A stretch of 64,000 bases of DNA from positions 372,001-436,000 of the forward strand of contig NZ_FOKV01000002.1 of NCBI RefSeq assembly GCF_900112105.1, written 5' to 3'. This DNA is from Zunongwangia mangrovi. GTDB lineage: Bacteria; Bacteroidota; Bacteroidia; Flavobacteriales; Flavobacteriaceae. Shown piece after piece: positions 27,409 to 36,064 of this stretch. The translations under genes and the position numbers were made by a program. Position 1 is the stretch's first letter, and every line of letters starts with the position of its first letter. The notes beneath the pieces were generated by a model. The model had not been told where the DNA came from and ran no database searches. It worked only from the letters and a program-made list of their open reading frames with translations.

Positions 27409-28633
27409 GTTTTATAAAATTGCGCTTGGTGTTTTTATCCTTTTGGTAGCTTTTTTAACCTACCTCGAGGCGATCGAACCTACACCAATTAACTGGTATC
27501 CCAGCTATTCGAAACTCGATAAGATTCCGCTTGGCAGCTATATTTTCTATGAGAACTGGAAAGAAACTAATTTAGAACATTTTGAGGAGGTTAATATTCC
27601 GCCATTCGAATTTCTTAGCGATAGTTTAAGCATCACTGATGGATCTTATTTTTTCCTAAATAATTATGTGAGTTTCGACGAAGATGAGCTTAATAAACTG
27701 CTTGCCTGGGTCGAGAAAGGAAATACCGCATTTATAGCTTCAGATGTGTTTGGCGACAATGTTTTAGACACATTAAATCTGGATACCAAACCCTACAACA
27801 AAAAGATTGAAAACCAGATAAGTTTTATCCCAAAGACCGAATTAGATTTGGTGAATCCAAATTTTAAGCAAGATGGTCCTTTTGAAGTTCCGCATGAATT
27901 CAGCTCTATTTATTTTAGCAAGATCGATACGCTAAAAACCACTATTTTAGGTACGGTAAGATACGACGACGATACCTTAAGTGAACCACAGATTAATTTT
28001 ATTGAAACTGAATTTGGTGATGGGAAGATCTTTATGCACAGCACACCTGAAGCTTTTGGCAATTATTTTATGCTGAAAAACAACAATTTTAAATATGCTG
28101 AAAATATTTTAGCTTATATCGATCAGGATGCTCCAATTTACTGGGATAATTATTACAAAACCGGCAAAGCGCAACCAACGAATCTGTTGTATGTGATCAT
28201 GCAAAATAAAGCGCTAAAATGGGCCTATTATTTAATGATATTAGCCTCGCTGTTATTTATTATTTTTGAAGGGAAGCGTAAACAACGAGCAATTCCGGTA
28301 GTAAAACCACTTAAAAATCAGTCGTACGAATACACGCAAACCATTGCAGATCTTTACTTAGAACAAAAAAAGATCGATGAATTAACCCAAAAGCGAATTC
28401 AGCATTTTAAAGAATATATCCGTACAGACTTAAAGCTCGATCCTGATAAAAAACAAGATCATTTTTATACAATATTGGCTGATAAATCAGGGAATTCTAT
28501 AGAATTTGTAAAAGAATTATTTAAAAATATCGAAGCCGTGAGCAATAAAAAAGCGACCGCCCAAGATTTTGAGAATATTAGCAAAGGCATCCATAAATTT
28601 AAATATGCCAATGCGCCAAAAGAAAAAATTTAG
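27401..28633 (+). CDS. DUF4350 domain membrane protein
   Basis: The 410-residue protein has an N-terminal membrane helix (residues 4-22) and a large periplasmic DUF4350/GATase-like domain (PFEFLSDSLSITDGSYFFLN, LLAWVEKGNTAFIASDVFG, GKIFMHSTPEAFGNYFM). A second helix lies near residue 280, followed by a cytoplasmic helical tail rich in Lys and Glu. It completes the packed membrane-protein set before MoxR. After its stop, a 135-nt spacer includes a small CGATTTT/AAAATCG hairpin (28636-28653) and may carry a separate promoter for moxR. Confidence 0.8.
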   Translation: MSRFYKIALGVFILLVAFLTYLEAIEPTPINWYPSYSKLDKIPLGSYIFYENWKETNLEHFEEVNIPPFEFLSDSLSITDGSYFFLNNYVSFDEDELNKLLAWVEKGNTAFIASDVFGDNVLDTLNLDTKPYNKKIENQISFIPKTELDLVNPNFKQDGPFEVPHEFSSIYFSKIDTLKTTILGTVRYDDDTLSEPQINFIETEFGDGKIFMHSTPEAFGNYFMLKNNNFKYAENILAYIDQDAPIYWDNYYKTGKAQPTNLLYVIMQNKALKWAYYLMILASLLFIIFEGKRKQRAIPVVKPLKNQSYEYTQTIADLYLEQKKIDELTQKRIQHFKEYIRTDLKLDPDKKQDHFYTILADKSGNSIEFVKELFKNIEAVSNKKATAQDFENISKGIHKFKYANAPKEKI

Positions 28634-28768
28634 TTCGATTTTCGATAAAATCGGCTTAAAATATTGATTGAATTAAATTAAAGCTAATGAAGTTATTATT
28701 GATATTAGATCTTTAATGAGAAAAAACTTCATAGCAATTAATCTCGATAATCGAGTAAAACTAGAACC

Positions 28769-29782
28769 ATGGAAGAACCAAACATACAACCCGAAAACGA
28801 AGAAAATAGCGAGCTTAATTTTGATACCCGTATTCCGCTAGAAGAATTAAAAACTTCAGTTGACGATCTAAAATCTCAGCTTTCGAAAATCATCGTTGGG
28901 CAAACCGAATTTGTAGAATTATTGATCGTGGGCTTACTTTCTAACGGTCACGTGCTAATCGAAGGTGTTCCCGGTGTGGCAAAAACAGTAACGGCAAAGC
29001 TTTTTGCCAAATGCCTGCAAACCGATTTTAGCCGAATTCAGTTTACACCAGATCTTATGCCTAGTGATGTCTTGGGAACATCAGTTCTAAACATGAAAAC
29101 TTCAGATTTTGAATTTAAACCCGGTCCTGTTTTCTCGAATATCGTTCTAATTGACGAGATTAACCGCGCACCGGCAAAAACCCAGGCTGCCCTTTTTGAG
29201 GTGATGGAGGAACGCCAGGTAACCATCGACGGGACTCGTCACCAGTTACAAGATCCTTTTATGGTATTGGCAACTCAAAACCCGGTAGAACAAGAAGGAA
29301 CTTACGCCTTACCCGAAGCACAATTAGACCGTTTTCTATTTAAGATCGAGGTAGATTATCCAAAATTAGAGGAAGAAATTGATATCTTAAAAGGTCACAA
29401 CGAACGAAAAGGAGCAAAACCCGAAACGAACATCATCCCAACACTTTCTCCTGAAAAATTAAATGAGCTTAAAACGCACATTTTCGATATTAAGATTGAA
29501 GAAAAATTGTTGCATTATATCGCTGAACTGGTGAGTAAAACTCGCCAGCACGCGCATCTTTATTTGGGAGCTTCTCCAAGAGCTTCGATCGCAATTATGA
29601 ATGCGGCAAAGGCTTTTGCGGCTATTGATGGTCGTGATTTTGTGATTCCAGAAGATATTAAAAGGTCACTGAATCCTGTGTTAGGGCATCGTATCATTCT
29701 TTCTCCAGATCGCGAAATGGAAGGCATGAAAACTCGTGATGTTATTCAAATGATTAGCCAATCTGTAGAAATCCCACGATAG
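28769..29782 (+). CDS. MoxR-type AAA+ ATPase
   Basis: The 337-residue protein has Walker A GVPGVAKT (residues 66-73), Walker [20 protein letters not shown], sensor-1 [14 protein letters not shown] and the lid helix [19 protein letters not shown]. MoxR proteins act as chaperone-like ATPases that help assemble or activate substrate complexes. The adjacent DUF58/DUF4129/DUF4350 genes suggest envelope or metal-cofactor assembly. Its stop codon overlaps the next start by one base (TAGTG), so the MoxR/DUF58 pair is coupled. Confidence 0.93.
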   Translation: MEEPNIQPENEENSELNFDTRIPLEELKTSVDDLKSQLSKIIVGQTEFVELLIVGLLSNGHVLIEGVPGVAKTVTAKLFAKCLQTDFSRIQFTPDLMPSDVLGTSVLNMKTSDFEFKPGPVFSNIVLIDEINRAPAKTQAALFEVMEERQVTIDGTRHQLQDPFMVLATQNPVEQEGTYALPEAQLDRFLFKIEVDYPKLEEEIDILKGHNERKGAKPETNIIPTLSPEKLNELKTHIFDIKIEEKLLHYIAELVSKTRQHAHLYLGASPRASIAIMNAAKAFAAIDGRDFVIPEDIKRSLNPVLGHRIILSPDREMEGMKTRDVIQMISQSVEIPR

Positions 29783-31113
29783 TGATCAAATTCCTTAAAT
29801 CTTTATACTTAACTAAGCGCTTCTTTTATAGTATCGCTGCAATCACAGTGCTGTTCCTTTTTTCGTTCTGGATCACGGCCATTTACCCTATTATTTGGGT
29901 GATATTGGTGATTTTAAGCATTGCTTTAATTATAGATATTATCGCGCTTTATCAAAGTAAAGGTTTAAATGCTCAAAGAATTTTACCAGAGAAATTCAGT
30001 AATTCAGATGCTAATTCGGTAAAAATTCAGATTAAAAATGACTATTCATTTAAGGTTTTTGCTGAAGTTATTGACGAGCTTCCCATTCAGTTTCAGAAAA
30101 GAGATTTTTTATATACTGCTGAAATAAAACCTGCTGAAAACTTCGAATTTGAGTATGAAGTGACGCCATTAGAACGTGGTGAATATATCTTCGGAAGATT
30201 AAATATTTACGCACAAAGCATCCTGAAATTGGCCAAAATCAGGAAGGTTTTTAATGCTGAACAAATGGTGAAGGTTTATCCGTCGTTCATCCAGATGAAA
30301 AAACTGGATTTCCTGGCAATCGATAACCGAATTTCGCAAGCCGGACTCAAAAAAATACGCCGACTTGGTCATACCATGGAGTTCGAGCAGATAAAAGAAT
30401 ACGTAACTGGCGACGATGTAAGAACCATTAACTGGAAAGCTACGGCAAAACATCGAAGTTTGATGGTGAATCAATTTCAGGATGAAAAAGCACAGCCGGT
30501 TTATTCGATTATTGATACAGGTCGCGTAATGAAAATGCCTTTTGAAGGTCTTAGTTTACTGGATTACGCGATAAACAGTAGTCTTGCTTTTTCGAATATC
30601 GCTCTGCGGAAAAAGGACAAAACAGGGATGATTAGTTTTTCTGCGAAAATTGAAAAAATCCTGAAAGATTCTTCAAGGATGAGTCAGCTTCAACGCATCA
30701 TGGAGAGTTTGTATAATATTAGCACAGATTTTAAAGAATCTGATTTTGGTAGTTTATATGCCGGGATCAATAGATTTATTACACATCGCAGCTTATTGAT
30801 GCTTTATACCAATTTTGAGCATCCATCGGCTTTAGAAAGACAATTACCTTATCTAAAAGCCATCAATAAACGACATGTTTTAGTGGTGATCTTTTTTGAA
30901 AATACTGAAATTACCAAACTACTCCATTCTACTCCTGAGAATCTTAGTGAAAGTGCTCACCAGGGAATCGCCGAAGAGTTTAGCCAGAATAAAGTAAAAA
31001 TGGCTAAAGAATTACAAAGACACGGCATCCAAACCGTACTTACCAAACCAAAAGATCTAAGCATCAATGCCATTAATAAGTATCTTGAAATTAAAGCAAG
31101 AGGCTTGATTTAG
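29782..31113 (+). CDS. DUF58 domain protein
   Basis: The 443-residue protein starts at a GTG overlapping the moxR stop. Two N-terminal membrane helices (about 15-55) precede a beta-rich segment, then the DUF58 signature VTGDDVRTINWKATAKHRS (about 211-230). A VWA-like region with a degenerate MIDAS (YSIIDTGRVM where DxSxS is usual) follows. The family typically partners MoxR ATPases, which are thought to act on the VWA-like domain. It is the last gene of the operon; no clear intrinsic terminator was seen immediately after it. Confidence 0.88.
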   Translation: MIKFLKSLYLTKRFFYSIAAITVLFLFSFWITAIYPIIWVILVILSIALIIDIIALYQSKGLNAQRILPEKFSNSDANSVKIQIKNDYSFKVFAEVIDELPIQFQKRDFLYTAEIKPAENFEFEYEVTPLERGEYIFGRLNIYAQSILKLAKIRKVFNAEQMVKVYPSFIQMKKLDFLAIDNRISQAGLKKIRRLGHTMEFEQIKEYVTGDDVRTINWKATAKHRSLMVNQFQDEKAQPVYSIIDTGRVMKMPFEGLSLLDYAINSSLAFSNIALRKKDKTGMISFSAKIEKILKDSSRMSQLQRIMESLYNISTDFKESDFGSLYAGINRFITHRSLLMLYTNFEHPSALERQLPYLKAINKRHVLVVIFFENTEITKLLHSTPENLSESAHQGIAEEFSQNKVKMAKELQRHGIQTVLTKPKDLSINAINKYLEIKARGLI

Positions 31114-31437
31114 AAGTTTAAAATATTGGATTGTTAGTATTCTAGATAGTTAGATTTTTGGTATGTTGGTATTTTAGAAAATTTTTCTGAAAATATAGAT
31201 CCTTCTATTCTTTTTGAATTCTCTTGACAGAAAAGACTTTAAAGTATACTAATACAAGTGTTAATTAATTCTTAAAAACCCTAAACCAAGAACGCTTCGC
31301 TGTGAACCGTAAACAGTTATCTAGTTAACTCCAAAATACAATTCAGTAGTAAAAAATTACAGTTCAGTAAGTTGATTTCTAATCAATTGAACCTATTCCC
31401 TACTTTTATAGTGTTCAACTAAATAAAACCAATCAAT
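31114..31437. other. Intergenic gap without recognised gene
   Basis: This 324-nt A/T-rich gap follows the DUF58 gene. The first part contains TTGGTAT / TTAGAT type word repeats (31130-31180) like other degenerate spacers in the window. No ORF of note, no strong terminator and no exact TAnnTTTG element were found. The promoter of the DUF2141 gene presumably lies in its last 100 nt. Confidence 0.5.
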
Positions 31438-31866
31438 ATGAGAACTTTAGCCATTATTTTCGCATTATTTATTTCAGGACTTGCTGCAAAAGCACAAGAA
31501 ACCGCAAAAGATTCTACCGGAACTATTTCCGTAGAAATACTAAACGTGACCAGCGATAACGGAAAAATCGTTTACGGTATTTATACCAAAGACAGTTTTA
31601 TGAAAAAACCAAATTTCTCTAAAACTGCTAAAATAGAAGATGGAAAATCTGTTGTAACTTTTACAGATATTCCAGCAGGTGAATATGCTGTGATCTGCTT
31701 TCATGACAAAAATGATAACGACAAAATGGATTTTGAAACTAACGGAATGCCTCAGGAAGATTATGGGGTTTCAAATAACAAGCTTAATCCTTTTGGCCCA
31801 CCGGTATGGAACGATGGTAAATTTAATTTTGACGGTGATGAAGAAAAAATTAGCATTCGATTTTAA
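31438..31866 (+). CDS. DUF2141 domain secreted protein
   Basis: The 142-residue protein has a signal peptide (MRTLAIIFALFISGLAAKAQ). A single DUF2141 beta-sandwich follows, with the pattern GKIVYGIYTKDSFM, FTDIPAGEYAVICFHDKNDN, KMDFETNGMPQEDYGVSNN and FGPPVWND. The Asp/Asn-rich HDKNDNDKMD loop resembles a calcium-binding site. Such proteins are secreted or periplasmic, with no established function. It is a single gene closed by a strong terminator. Confidence 0.88.
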   Translation: MRTLAIIFALFISGLAAKAQETAKDSTGTISVEILNVTSDNGKIVYGIYTKDSFMKKPNFSKTAKIEDGKSVVTFTDIPAGEYAVICFHDKNDNDKMDFETNGMPQEDYGVSNNKLNPFGPPVWNDGKFNFDGDEEKISIRF

Positions 31867-31885
31867 GCGTTACATTATAAGTTTT

Positions 31886-31922
31886 AAAGCCGCAATTAGT
31901 CTTGATTAATTGCGGCTTTCTA
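31886..31922 (+). terminator. Intrinsic terminator after the DUF2141 gene
   Basis: A perfect 13-bp stem joins AAAGCCGCAATTA (31886-31898) to TAATTGCGGCTTT (31907-31919) with loop GTCTTGAT. The T-run after it is short. Confidence 0.8.
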
Positions 31923-31969
31923 GTATAGATAATCTTTAGGTTTTATTCGTTTTCAATAGAAAAAACTAA

Positions 31970-31977
31970 TATATTTG
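31970..31977 (+). promoter_or_regulatory. Candidate -7 promoter box upstream of oxyR
   Basis: TATATTTG matches TAnnTTTG exactly and lies about 105 nt before the oxyR ATG. No clear TTTG -33 element precedes it. The resulting leader would contain a GCCTC/GAGGC hairpin (32023-32037). Confidence 0.4.
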
Positions 31978-32082
31978 TACTTCAGAAAAGATGAAAAACT
32001 ATTTCATTTTTTTGAGAAAACGGCCTCAGGGCGAGGCTTAGAGCATTTAATTATGATTATCGATTAAATATCGCTATAGATT

Positions 32083-33045
32083 ATGACCATTACCCAACTA
32101 CATTATGTTCTGGCAGTAGCAGAACATAAAAACTTTACAAGAGCAGCTCAAAAAGTATTTGTTACTCAGCCTACTTTAAGTATGCAAATACAAAAGCTTG
32201 AAGAAGAGCTGGATGTGCTTATTTTCGACCGCAGTAAAAAGCCTATCGAACTTACTGAAACTGGGAAGAAAATTGTTACTCAGGCTAGAAATATTGTAAA
32301 CGAGAGTGATCGAATTCAGGATATCGTAGATCAACAAAAAGGATTTATTGGCGGTGCCTTTCGTTTAGGGATTATTCCTACGGTTATGCCTACGCTATTA
32401 CCGATGTTCATCAATAATTTCATCAAAAAATATCCAAAAGTAAAACTTCAGATCGAAGAATTGCATACCGAGGCTATTATTGAAAAACTAAAAGAGGGAC
32501 ATTTAGACGCAGCAATCGCGGCAACTCCGCTAAATATAGAAGGCATTAAGGAAAATGCATTATATTACGAGCCTTTTGTAGGATATATTCCGCCAAGTCA
32601 CCGTTTACACAACGAGTATAAAATTGATGTAAATGACCTGGATATCGATGACATTTTACTTTTGCAAGATGGCCATTGTTTTAAAGACGGTATCATCAAC
32701 TTATGTAAAACGGTAAAATCTAGCGAAGACGAACATTTTAGACTACAAAGCGGTAGTTTTGAAACCTTGATCAAGCTTGCTAATGAAGGTTTAGGAATGA
32801 CGCTTTTACCTTACCTGCATACTTTAGATATTGCTGAAAAAGATAAGAACAACTTAAAAATGTTTAAGGATCCTGTGCCAGCGAGAGAAGTAAGTTTGAT
32901 CTATAATCGTAGCGAATTGAAAATGCAGATTATCGATGCGATGCGTAAAGTTATCGCCTCTGTAGTGAAAGGAGCGATTACCTTCCAAAATGTAGAAATT
33001 ATTAGTCCTGCGCAGCAGAAGAATAAAAAAGAACTTCAGTATTAA
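32083..33045 (+). CDS. oxyR: OxyR, LysR-type peroxide-sensing transcription factor
   Basis: The 320-residue protein has an N-terminal LysR winged helix (TITQLHYVLAVAEHKNFTRA) and a periplasmic-binding-like sensor domain. The peroxide-sensing pair is intact in GHCFKDGIINLC. By my count these cysteines are residues 199 and 208, the same numbering as Escherichia coli OxyR, and HFR and TLLP stretches follow as in the family. It should activate peroxide-defence genes on disulphide formation. It is a single gene with a bidirectional terminator downstream; no catalase or Dps gene lies in the window. Confidence 0.94.
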   Translation: MTITQLHYVLAVAEHKNFTRAAQKVFVTQPTLSMQIQKLEEELDVLIFDRSKKPIELTETGKKIVTQARNIVNESDRIQDIVDQQKGFIGGAFRLGIIPTVMPTLLPMFINNFIKKYPKVKLQIEELHTEAIIEKLKEGHLDAAIAATPLNIEGIKENALYYEPFVGYIPPSHRLHNEYKIDVNDLDIDDILLLQDGHCFKDGIINLCKTVKSSEDEHFRLQSGSFETLIKLANEGLGMTLLPYLHTLDIAEKDKNNLKMFKDPVPAREVSLIYNRSELKMQIIDAMRKVIASVVKGAITFQNVEIISPAQQKNKKELQY

Positions 33046-33066
33046 AAATCTGATCTTATAAAAAAG

Positions 33067-33092
33067 AAAAAGCGGCTTTTAGCCGCTTTTTT
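33067..33092. terminator. Bidirectional terminator between oxyR and a small minus-strand gene
   Basis: AAAAAGCGGCT (33067-33077) pairs perfectly with AGCCGCTTTTT (33081-33091) around a 3-nt loop. Confidence 0.9.
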
Positions 33093-33106
33093 AATTTTTT
33101 ATCATG

Positions 33107-33304
33107 TCAAGAATTTAAATAAATTAAGCATTGATTTAGTTCCGGATTCTGTTTCGTAAGTGCTTCAATCCAAATTTTAAGTTCCTCTATTTCGTGAGGC
33201 AATAATCTAGAAATCGCTTTTTTTACTTCCTTACAGAATAATGTTGCATCAAAACTCACCTTATCAAGGATCGTTTTGGTGTATTCAAACATCGCTCTCG
33301 CCAT
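33107..33304 (-). CDS. Small conserved-looking helical protein (65 aa)
   Basis: The protein runs from MARAMFEYTKTILDK to QCLIYLNS and has no signal peptide or membrane helix. It is predicted to be mostly helical with a conserved-looking RLLPHEIEELKIW centre. Its ATG, coding-like composition and position opposite a dedicated bidirectional terminator support a real gene rather than a chance frame. I recall similar short proteins in Flavobacteriaceae but no assigned function. It may be an adaptor or regulator; nothing in the context decides. Confidence 0.65.
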   Translation of the reverse strand: MARAMFEYTKTILDKVSFDATLFCKEVKKAISRLLPHEIEELKIWIEALTKQNPELNQCLIYLNS

Positions 33305-33438
33305 AATTTGATACTGATTTAATTATTAGTTAGGTTAATTTAAAAAAATGTAAAAATTTCTCTATAAGCTGCGATTTTAACGTCTTAAATATAGAAAATT
33401 TTCACACTTAAACCACATATAAACAAATCTTTAACATT

Positions 33439-34239
33439 TTAAAATCGGTTATCGCCGCTTAAAATATCACCAATTCCTCCTAAAATACTTCCTTCACCTT
33501 TATCTTTTCCTCCAGCTTGCGGAGCAGCCTGTAAAACTCTGTTTGCTAATCTGCTAAATGGTAAAGATTGTACGTAAACAACGCCCGGGCCAGTTAAAGT
33601 GGCAAAGAAAAGTCCTTCACCTCCAAAGAAAGTATTACGAATTCCGCCTACAAACTCGATATCATAATTAACAGTTTGTGTGAAACCAATAATGCATCCT
33701 GTGTCGACTTTTAAAGTTTCGCCAATAGCTAATTCTTTTCTGGCCATTGTTCCGCCGGCATGCACAAAAGCCATCCCGTCACCTTCTACTTTTTGCATAA
33801 TAAATCCTTCACCTCCAAAGAAACCACGACCTAGCTTTCGGCTAAATTCTATTCCTATAGAAACACCTTTCGCTGCACATAGAAATGCATCTTTCTGGCA
33901 AATAAATTTACCTCCAAATTGTGTAAGATCGATAGGAATGATCTTTCCCGGATATGGTGAGGCAAAACTTATTTTCTTTTTTCCCTGCCCCATATTCGAA
34001 AAGATCGTCATAAATAAACTTTCTCCTGTAAGTAATCGCTTCCCGGCACCCAGCACTTTTCCTAAAAAGCCTTCGTTTTCTTTACTCCCGTCTCCAAAAA
34101 TGGTATCCATTTTAATACCATTATCCATCATCATAAAGTTACCAGCTTCTGCAATCGCAGCTTCCTGTGGATCTAACTCCAACTCTACATACTGCATTTC
34201 TTCGCCAAATATTTCGTAATCTATTTCGTGAGCATTCAT
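33439..34239 (-). CDS. AIM24 / TIGR00266 family protein
   Basis: The 266-residue protein forms a Gly-rich beta-sheet repeat fold: EIFGEEMQYVELELDPQEA, FMMMDNGIKMDTIFGDG, KVLGAGKRLLTGESLFMTIF, then KISFASPYPGKIIPIDL, FGGEGFIMQKVEGDG and NTFFGGEGLFFATLTGPG. The pattern matches AIM24-like proteins found in bacteria and mitochondria, whose biochemical role is unclear. The C-terminal 30 residues are Gly/Asp-rich and probably flexible. It has no signal peptide. A DUF4442 gene lies about 70 nt upstream on the same strand. Confidence 0.88.
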   Translation of the reverse strand: MNAHEIDYEIFGEEMQYVELELDPQEAAIAEAGNFMMMDNGIKMDTIFGDGSKENEGFLGKVLGAGKRLLTGESLFMTIFSNMGQGKKKISFASPYPGKIIPIDLTQFGGKFICQKDAFLCAAKGVSIGIEFSRKLGRGFFGGEGFIMQKVEGDGMAFVHAGGTMARKELAIGETLKVDTGCIIGFTQTVNYDIEFVGGIRNTFFGGEGLFFATLTGPGVVYVQSLPFSRLANRVLQAAPQAGGKDKGEGSILGGIGDILSGDNRF

Positions 34240-34308
34240 AATTTAAGTTTTAGTGGTTTTATCTATTAGAAGAGAAAATTATTGAAATGTTACAGGCGGT
34301 TTAAAAGT

Positions 34309-34770
34309 TTATTTTCTTGTCTTTACTTTTACCGTCCATTCAAATTCGAATGTAGAAACCGGTATTCCCTCTTCATTGATGCCTATAGATTTCATCCAAA
34401 AGGTCTGGCCTTCTCCTGTTTTTAAAGTTTCTGAAATTGCATTATCAATCAAAGCTCCGTCTTCACATTTAAAGATGATCTTTCCTGTAGCCTTTTTGGT
34501 AAAAACCGATCTATTTTGAGCCACTAACATTGATATTGATTGTTTTTGCGCTCTTATTTTTGAAATAACCAAAGCTCCTGTACTTAACTCGGCTGCCATT
34601 GCCTGCACTGCGAAATACATACTTTTAAAAGGATTTTGATTAATCCATTTATGTTTTACTCCTACACTGCAATTAGTATCTGAAATCGCTTTAACCCTAA
34701 CACCACAAAGCCATGCGCTTGGTAATTTCAGCATTAAAAATTGATTGAGTTTCTTAGGCGTTATTGGCAT
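34309..34770 (-). CDS. DUF4442 (hotdog-fold, thioesterase-like) protein
   Basis: I use ATG 34770 (MPITPKKLNQFL) rather than a TTG three codons upstream, giving about 153 residues. A hot-dog fold is suggested by the long helix AVQAMAAELSTGALVISKI within the strand pattern of the DUF4442/YiiD-C family. Catalytic competence as an acyl-CoA thioesterase cannot be judged from the sequence. It could be co-transcribed with the AIM24-like gene downstream, although the 69-nt spacer leaves room for a promoter. Confidence 0.75.
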   Translation of the reverse strand: MPITPKKLNQFLMLKLPSAWLCGVRVKAISDTNCSVGVKHKWINQNPFKSMYFAVQAMAAELSTGALVISKIRAQKQSISMLVAQNRSVFTKKATGKIIFKCEDGALIDNAISETLKTGEGQTFWMKSIGINEEGIPVSTFEFEWTVKVKTRK

Positions 34771-34862
34771 AATCTTCAATATTTCTTTTAAAGATATTTA
34801 ATTTATTTCAATTAGTATAAATACTTCAAATCTTAATTAAATGTTAAATTTAAGTACTATGC

Positions 34863-34895
34863 TTTGCAAAATACCTTCTTTTAACCATATATTTG
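34863..34895 (+). promoter_or_regulatory. Promoter of the DUF4870 gene
   Basis: TTTG at 34863-34866 and TATATTTG at 34888-34895 are separated by 21 nt, a good match to the Bacteroidota -33/-7 consensus. The start codon is about 160 nt downstream, which predicts a long leader containing the 34991-35035 hairpin. Confidence 0.6.
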
Positions 34896-34990
34896 TATAA
34901 GAAATTAACTGGTATAAGAATTTCTACATTTAATTAGATAAGAATTATCATATTTTATCAATCAAAAAAACGTCTTTATCAGGACATTAC

Positions 34991-35035
34991 AAACCGGACT
35001 TAAAAACATCAAAACCATCATTTTAAGTCCGGTTT
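34991..35035 (+). promoter_or_regulatory. Long perfect hairpin in the leader of the DUF4870 gene
   Basis: AAACCGGACTTAAAA (34991-35005) is perfectly complementary to TTTTAAGTCCGGTTT (35021-35035), with a 15-nt loop. The stem ends 18 nt before the ATG at 35054. It is followed by ATTAAAAAAG, not a T-run, so it is not a classic terminator on the plus strand. It may shape mRNA stability or translation. Confidence 0.6.
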
Positions 35036-35053
35036 ATTAAAAAAGAAAACGCA

Positions 35054-35545
35054 ATGGAATCATCAGCAATCAAACAACAAGATCAAACCCTGGCCACGAT
35101 CATCCACCTTTCGGTTTTTTCAAAATTATTTATCCCTTTTGGCAATTTTATTTTCCCGGTGATCATCTGGCTGGTAAGTAAAGAGAAAAAATTTGTTAAC
35201 CATCACGGTCGAAATGCGGTAAACTTTCAGTTAAGTTTATTACTTTATTACATCATCATTGCCTGTATTCTTATTGCCACGATAATTATTATGGGTGCTA
35301 GAATCCCTTTTGAATTTTTTGAATATAACGCTTACAACTTCAGGATAGACCGCGTTAACGAAGAAGCTATTTTGCCCTTTGTTATCGTTCTATTTACAGG
35401 AGGAATATTTCTACTTGGCCTAATTGTCTTTGAACTTTACGCTGTAATTAGTGCAGCTAAGGATGCAAGCGAAGCAAAAGAATACAAATATCCATTATGC
35501 ATCAACTTTATCAAAGAAGACACTACTCTAAACGAAGCTTCTTAA
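35054..35545 (+). CDS. DUF4870 (Tic20-like) membrane protein
   Basis: The 163-residue protein has three to four membrane helices and the DUF4870 pattern: TLATIIHLSVFSKLFIPFGN, WLVSKEKKFVNHHGRNAVNF and a final YKYPLCINFIKED. The conserved (V)NHHG(R/K)xAxNFQ motif is diagnostic. The function is unknown. A long structured leader precedes it, and a small lipoprotein gene follows after 10 nt, suggesting a two-gene transcript. Confidence 0.88.
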   Translation: MESSAIKQQDQTLATIIHLSVFSKLFIPFGNFIFPVIIWLVSKEKKFVNHHGRNAVNFQLSLLLYYIIIACILIATIIIMGARIPFEFFEYNAYNFRIDRVNEEAILPFVIVLFTGGIFLLGLIVFELYAVISAAKDASEAKEYKYPLCINFIKEDTTLNEAS

Positions 35546-35555
35546 AACATCCATC

Positions 35556-35951
35556 ATGAAAAAATTAATCAACATCAGTCTAATATTAGTCGTTTTACTC
35601 AACAATTCTTGTGTAAAAATTGAAAATGAAATCTCCGATTCCAAAAATTATGATCTTGACGGAAGCTGGGAATTATACGAGGGTAAAAACGACATCAAAA
35701 GAATCGATTTCGAAGATAAGAATGTAGTTCTTAGTTCTAAAGATCAAACTATCCAAGGCAAATTAGGGACTTTCATTACAAGCACTTCATCTATAGATTT
35801 ATTTATTTTCTCTACGGTAAAAAACAAGAAAGTACCATCTATAGAATATTACAATAGTGATAAAAAAATAGAAATCCCTATTTATTATGAAAGCCTGGAC
35901 GACGAGTATTTTATCACTTTAAATGACGACGTTTATCAAAAAGTAAAATAA
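35556..35951 (+). CDS. Small putative lipoprotein
   Basis: The 131-residue protein starts MKKLINISLILVVLLNNSC, with a lipobox-like LNNSC at residue 19. The mature part is beta-rich and charged (LDGSWELYEGKNDIKRIDFE, then IYYESLDDEYFITLNDDVY), reminiscent of lipocalin-like or META-type small lipoproteins, but I do not recognise a family. It follows the DUF4870 gene by 10 nt and is probably in the same transcript. Confidence 0.7.
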   Translation: MKKLINISLILVVLLNNSCVKIENEISDSKNYDLDGSWELYEGKNDIKRIDFEDKNVVLSSKDQTIQGKLGTFITSTSSIDLFIFSTVKNKKVPSIEYYNSDKKIEIPIYYESLDDEYFITLNDDVYQKVK

Positions 35952-35953
35952 CT

Positions 35954-36026
35954 TGGGGCAAGCCCTCAAGGCATTCATTGGAAACAAATTTTTAATTTCA
36001 AGGCAAGCCTCGGAGTATTTTATCCT
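35954..36026. repeat. Two copies of a short GGCAAGCC-centred repeat
   Basis: Copy 1 (35954-35980) starts TGGGGCAAGCCCTCAAGG and copy 2 (35999-36024) starts CAAGGCAAGCCTCGGAG. Both end in a related A/T-rich word (GCATTCATT / GTATTTTAT). A third related copy lies at 32027-32052 in the oxyR leader. Each has a tiny palindromic core. Confidence 0.5.
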
Positions 36027-36064
36027 TTGGCGGTGCCAATAAAATAATCATCAATTTATCGAAT

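Noticed and set aside
28687-28732. ATGAAGTT/AACTTCAT dyad and short peptides upstream of moxR
   Set aside because: The 8-bp arms are 30 nt apart in A/T-rich sequence and the frames are under 15 codons; chance is likely.
33680-34219. 179-codon plus-strand frame opposite the AIM24-like gene
   Set aside because: It is Pro/Ser-rich, has no domain, and is a shadow of the Gly-rich codons of a well-supported minus-strand gene.
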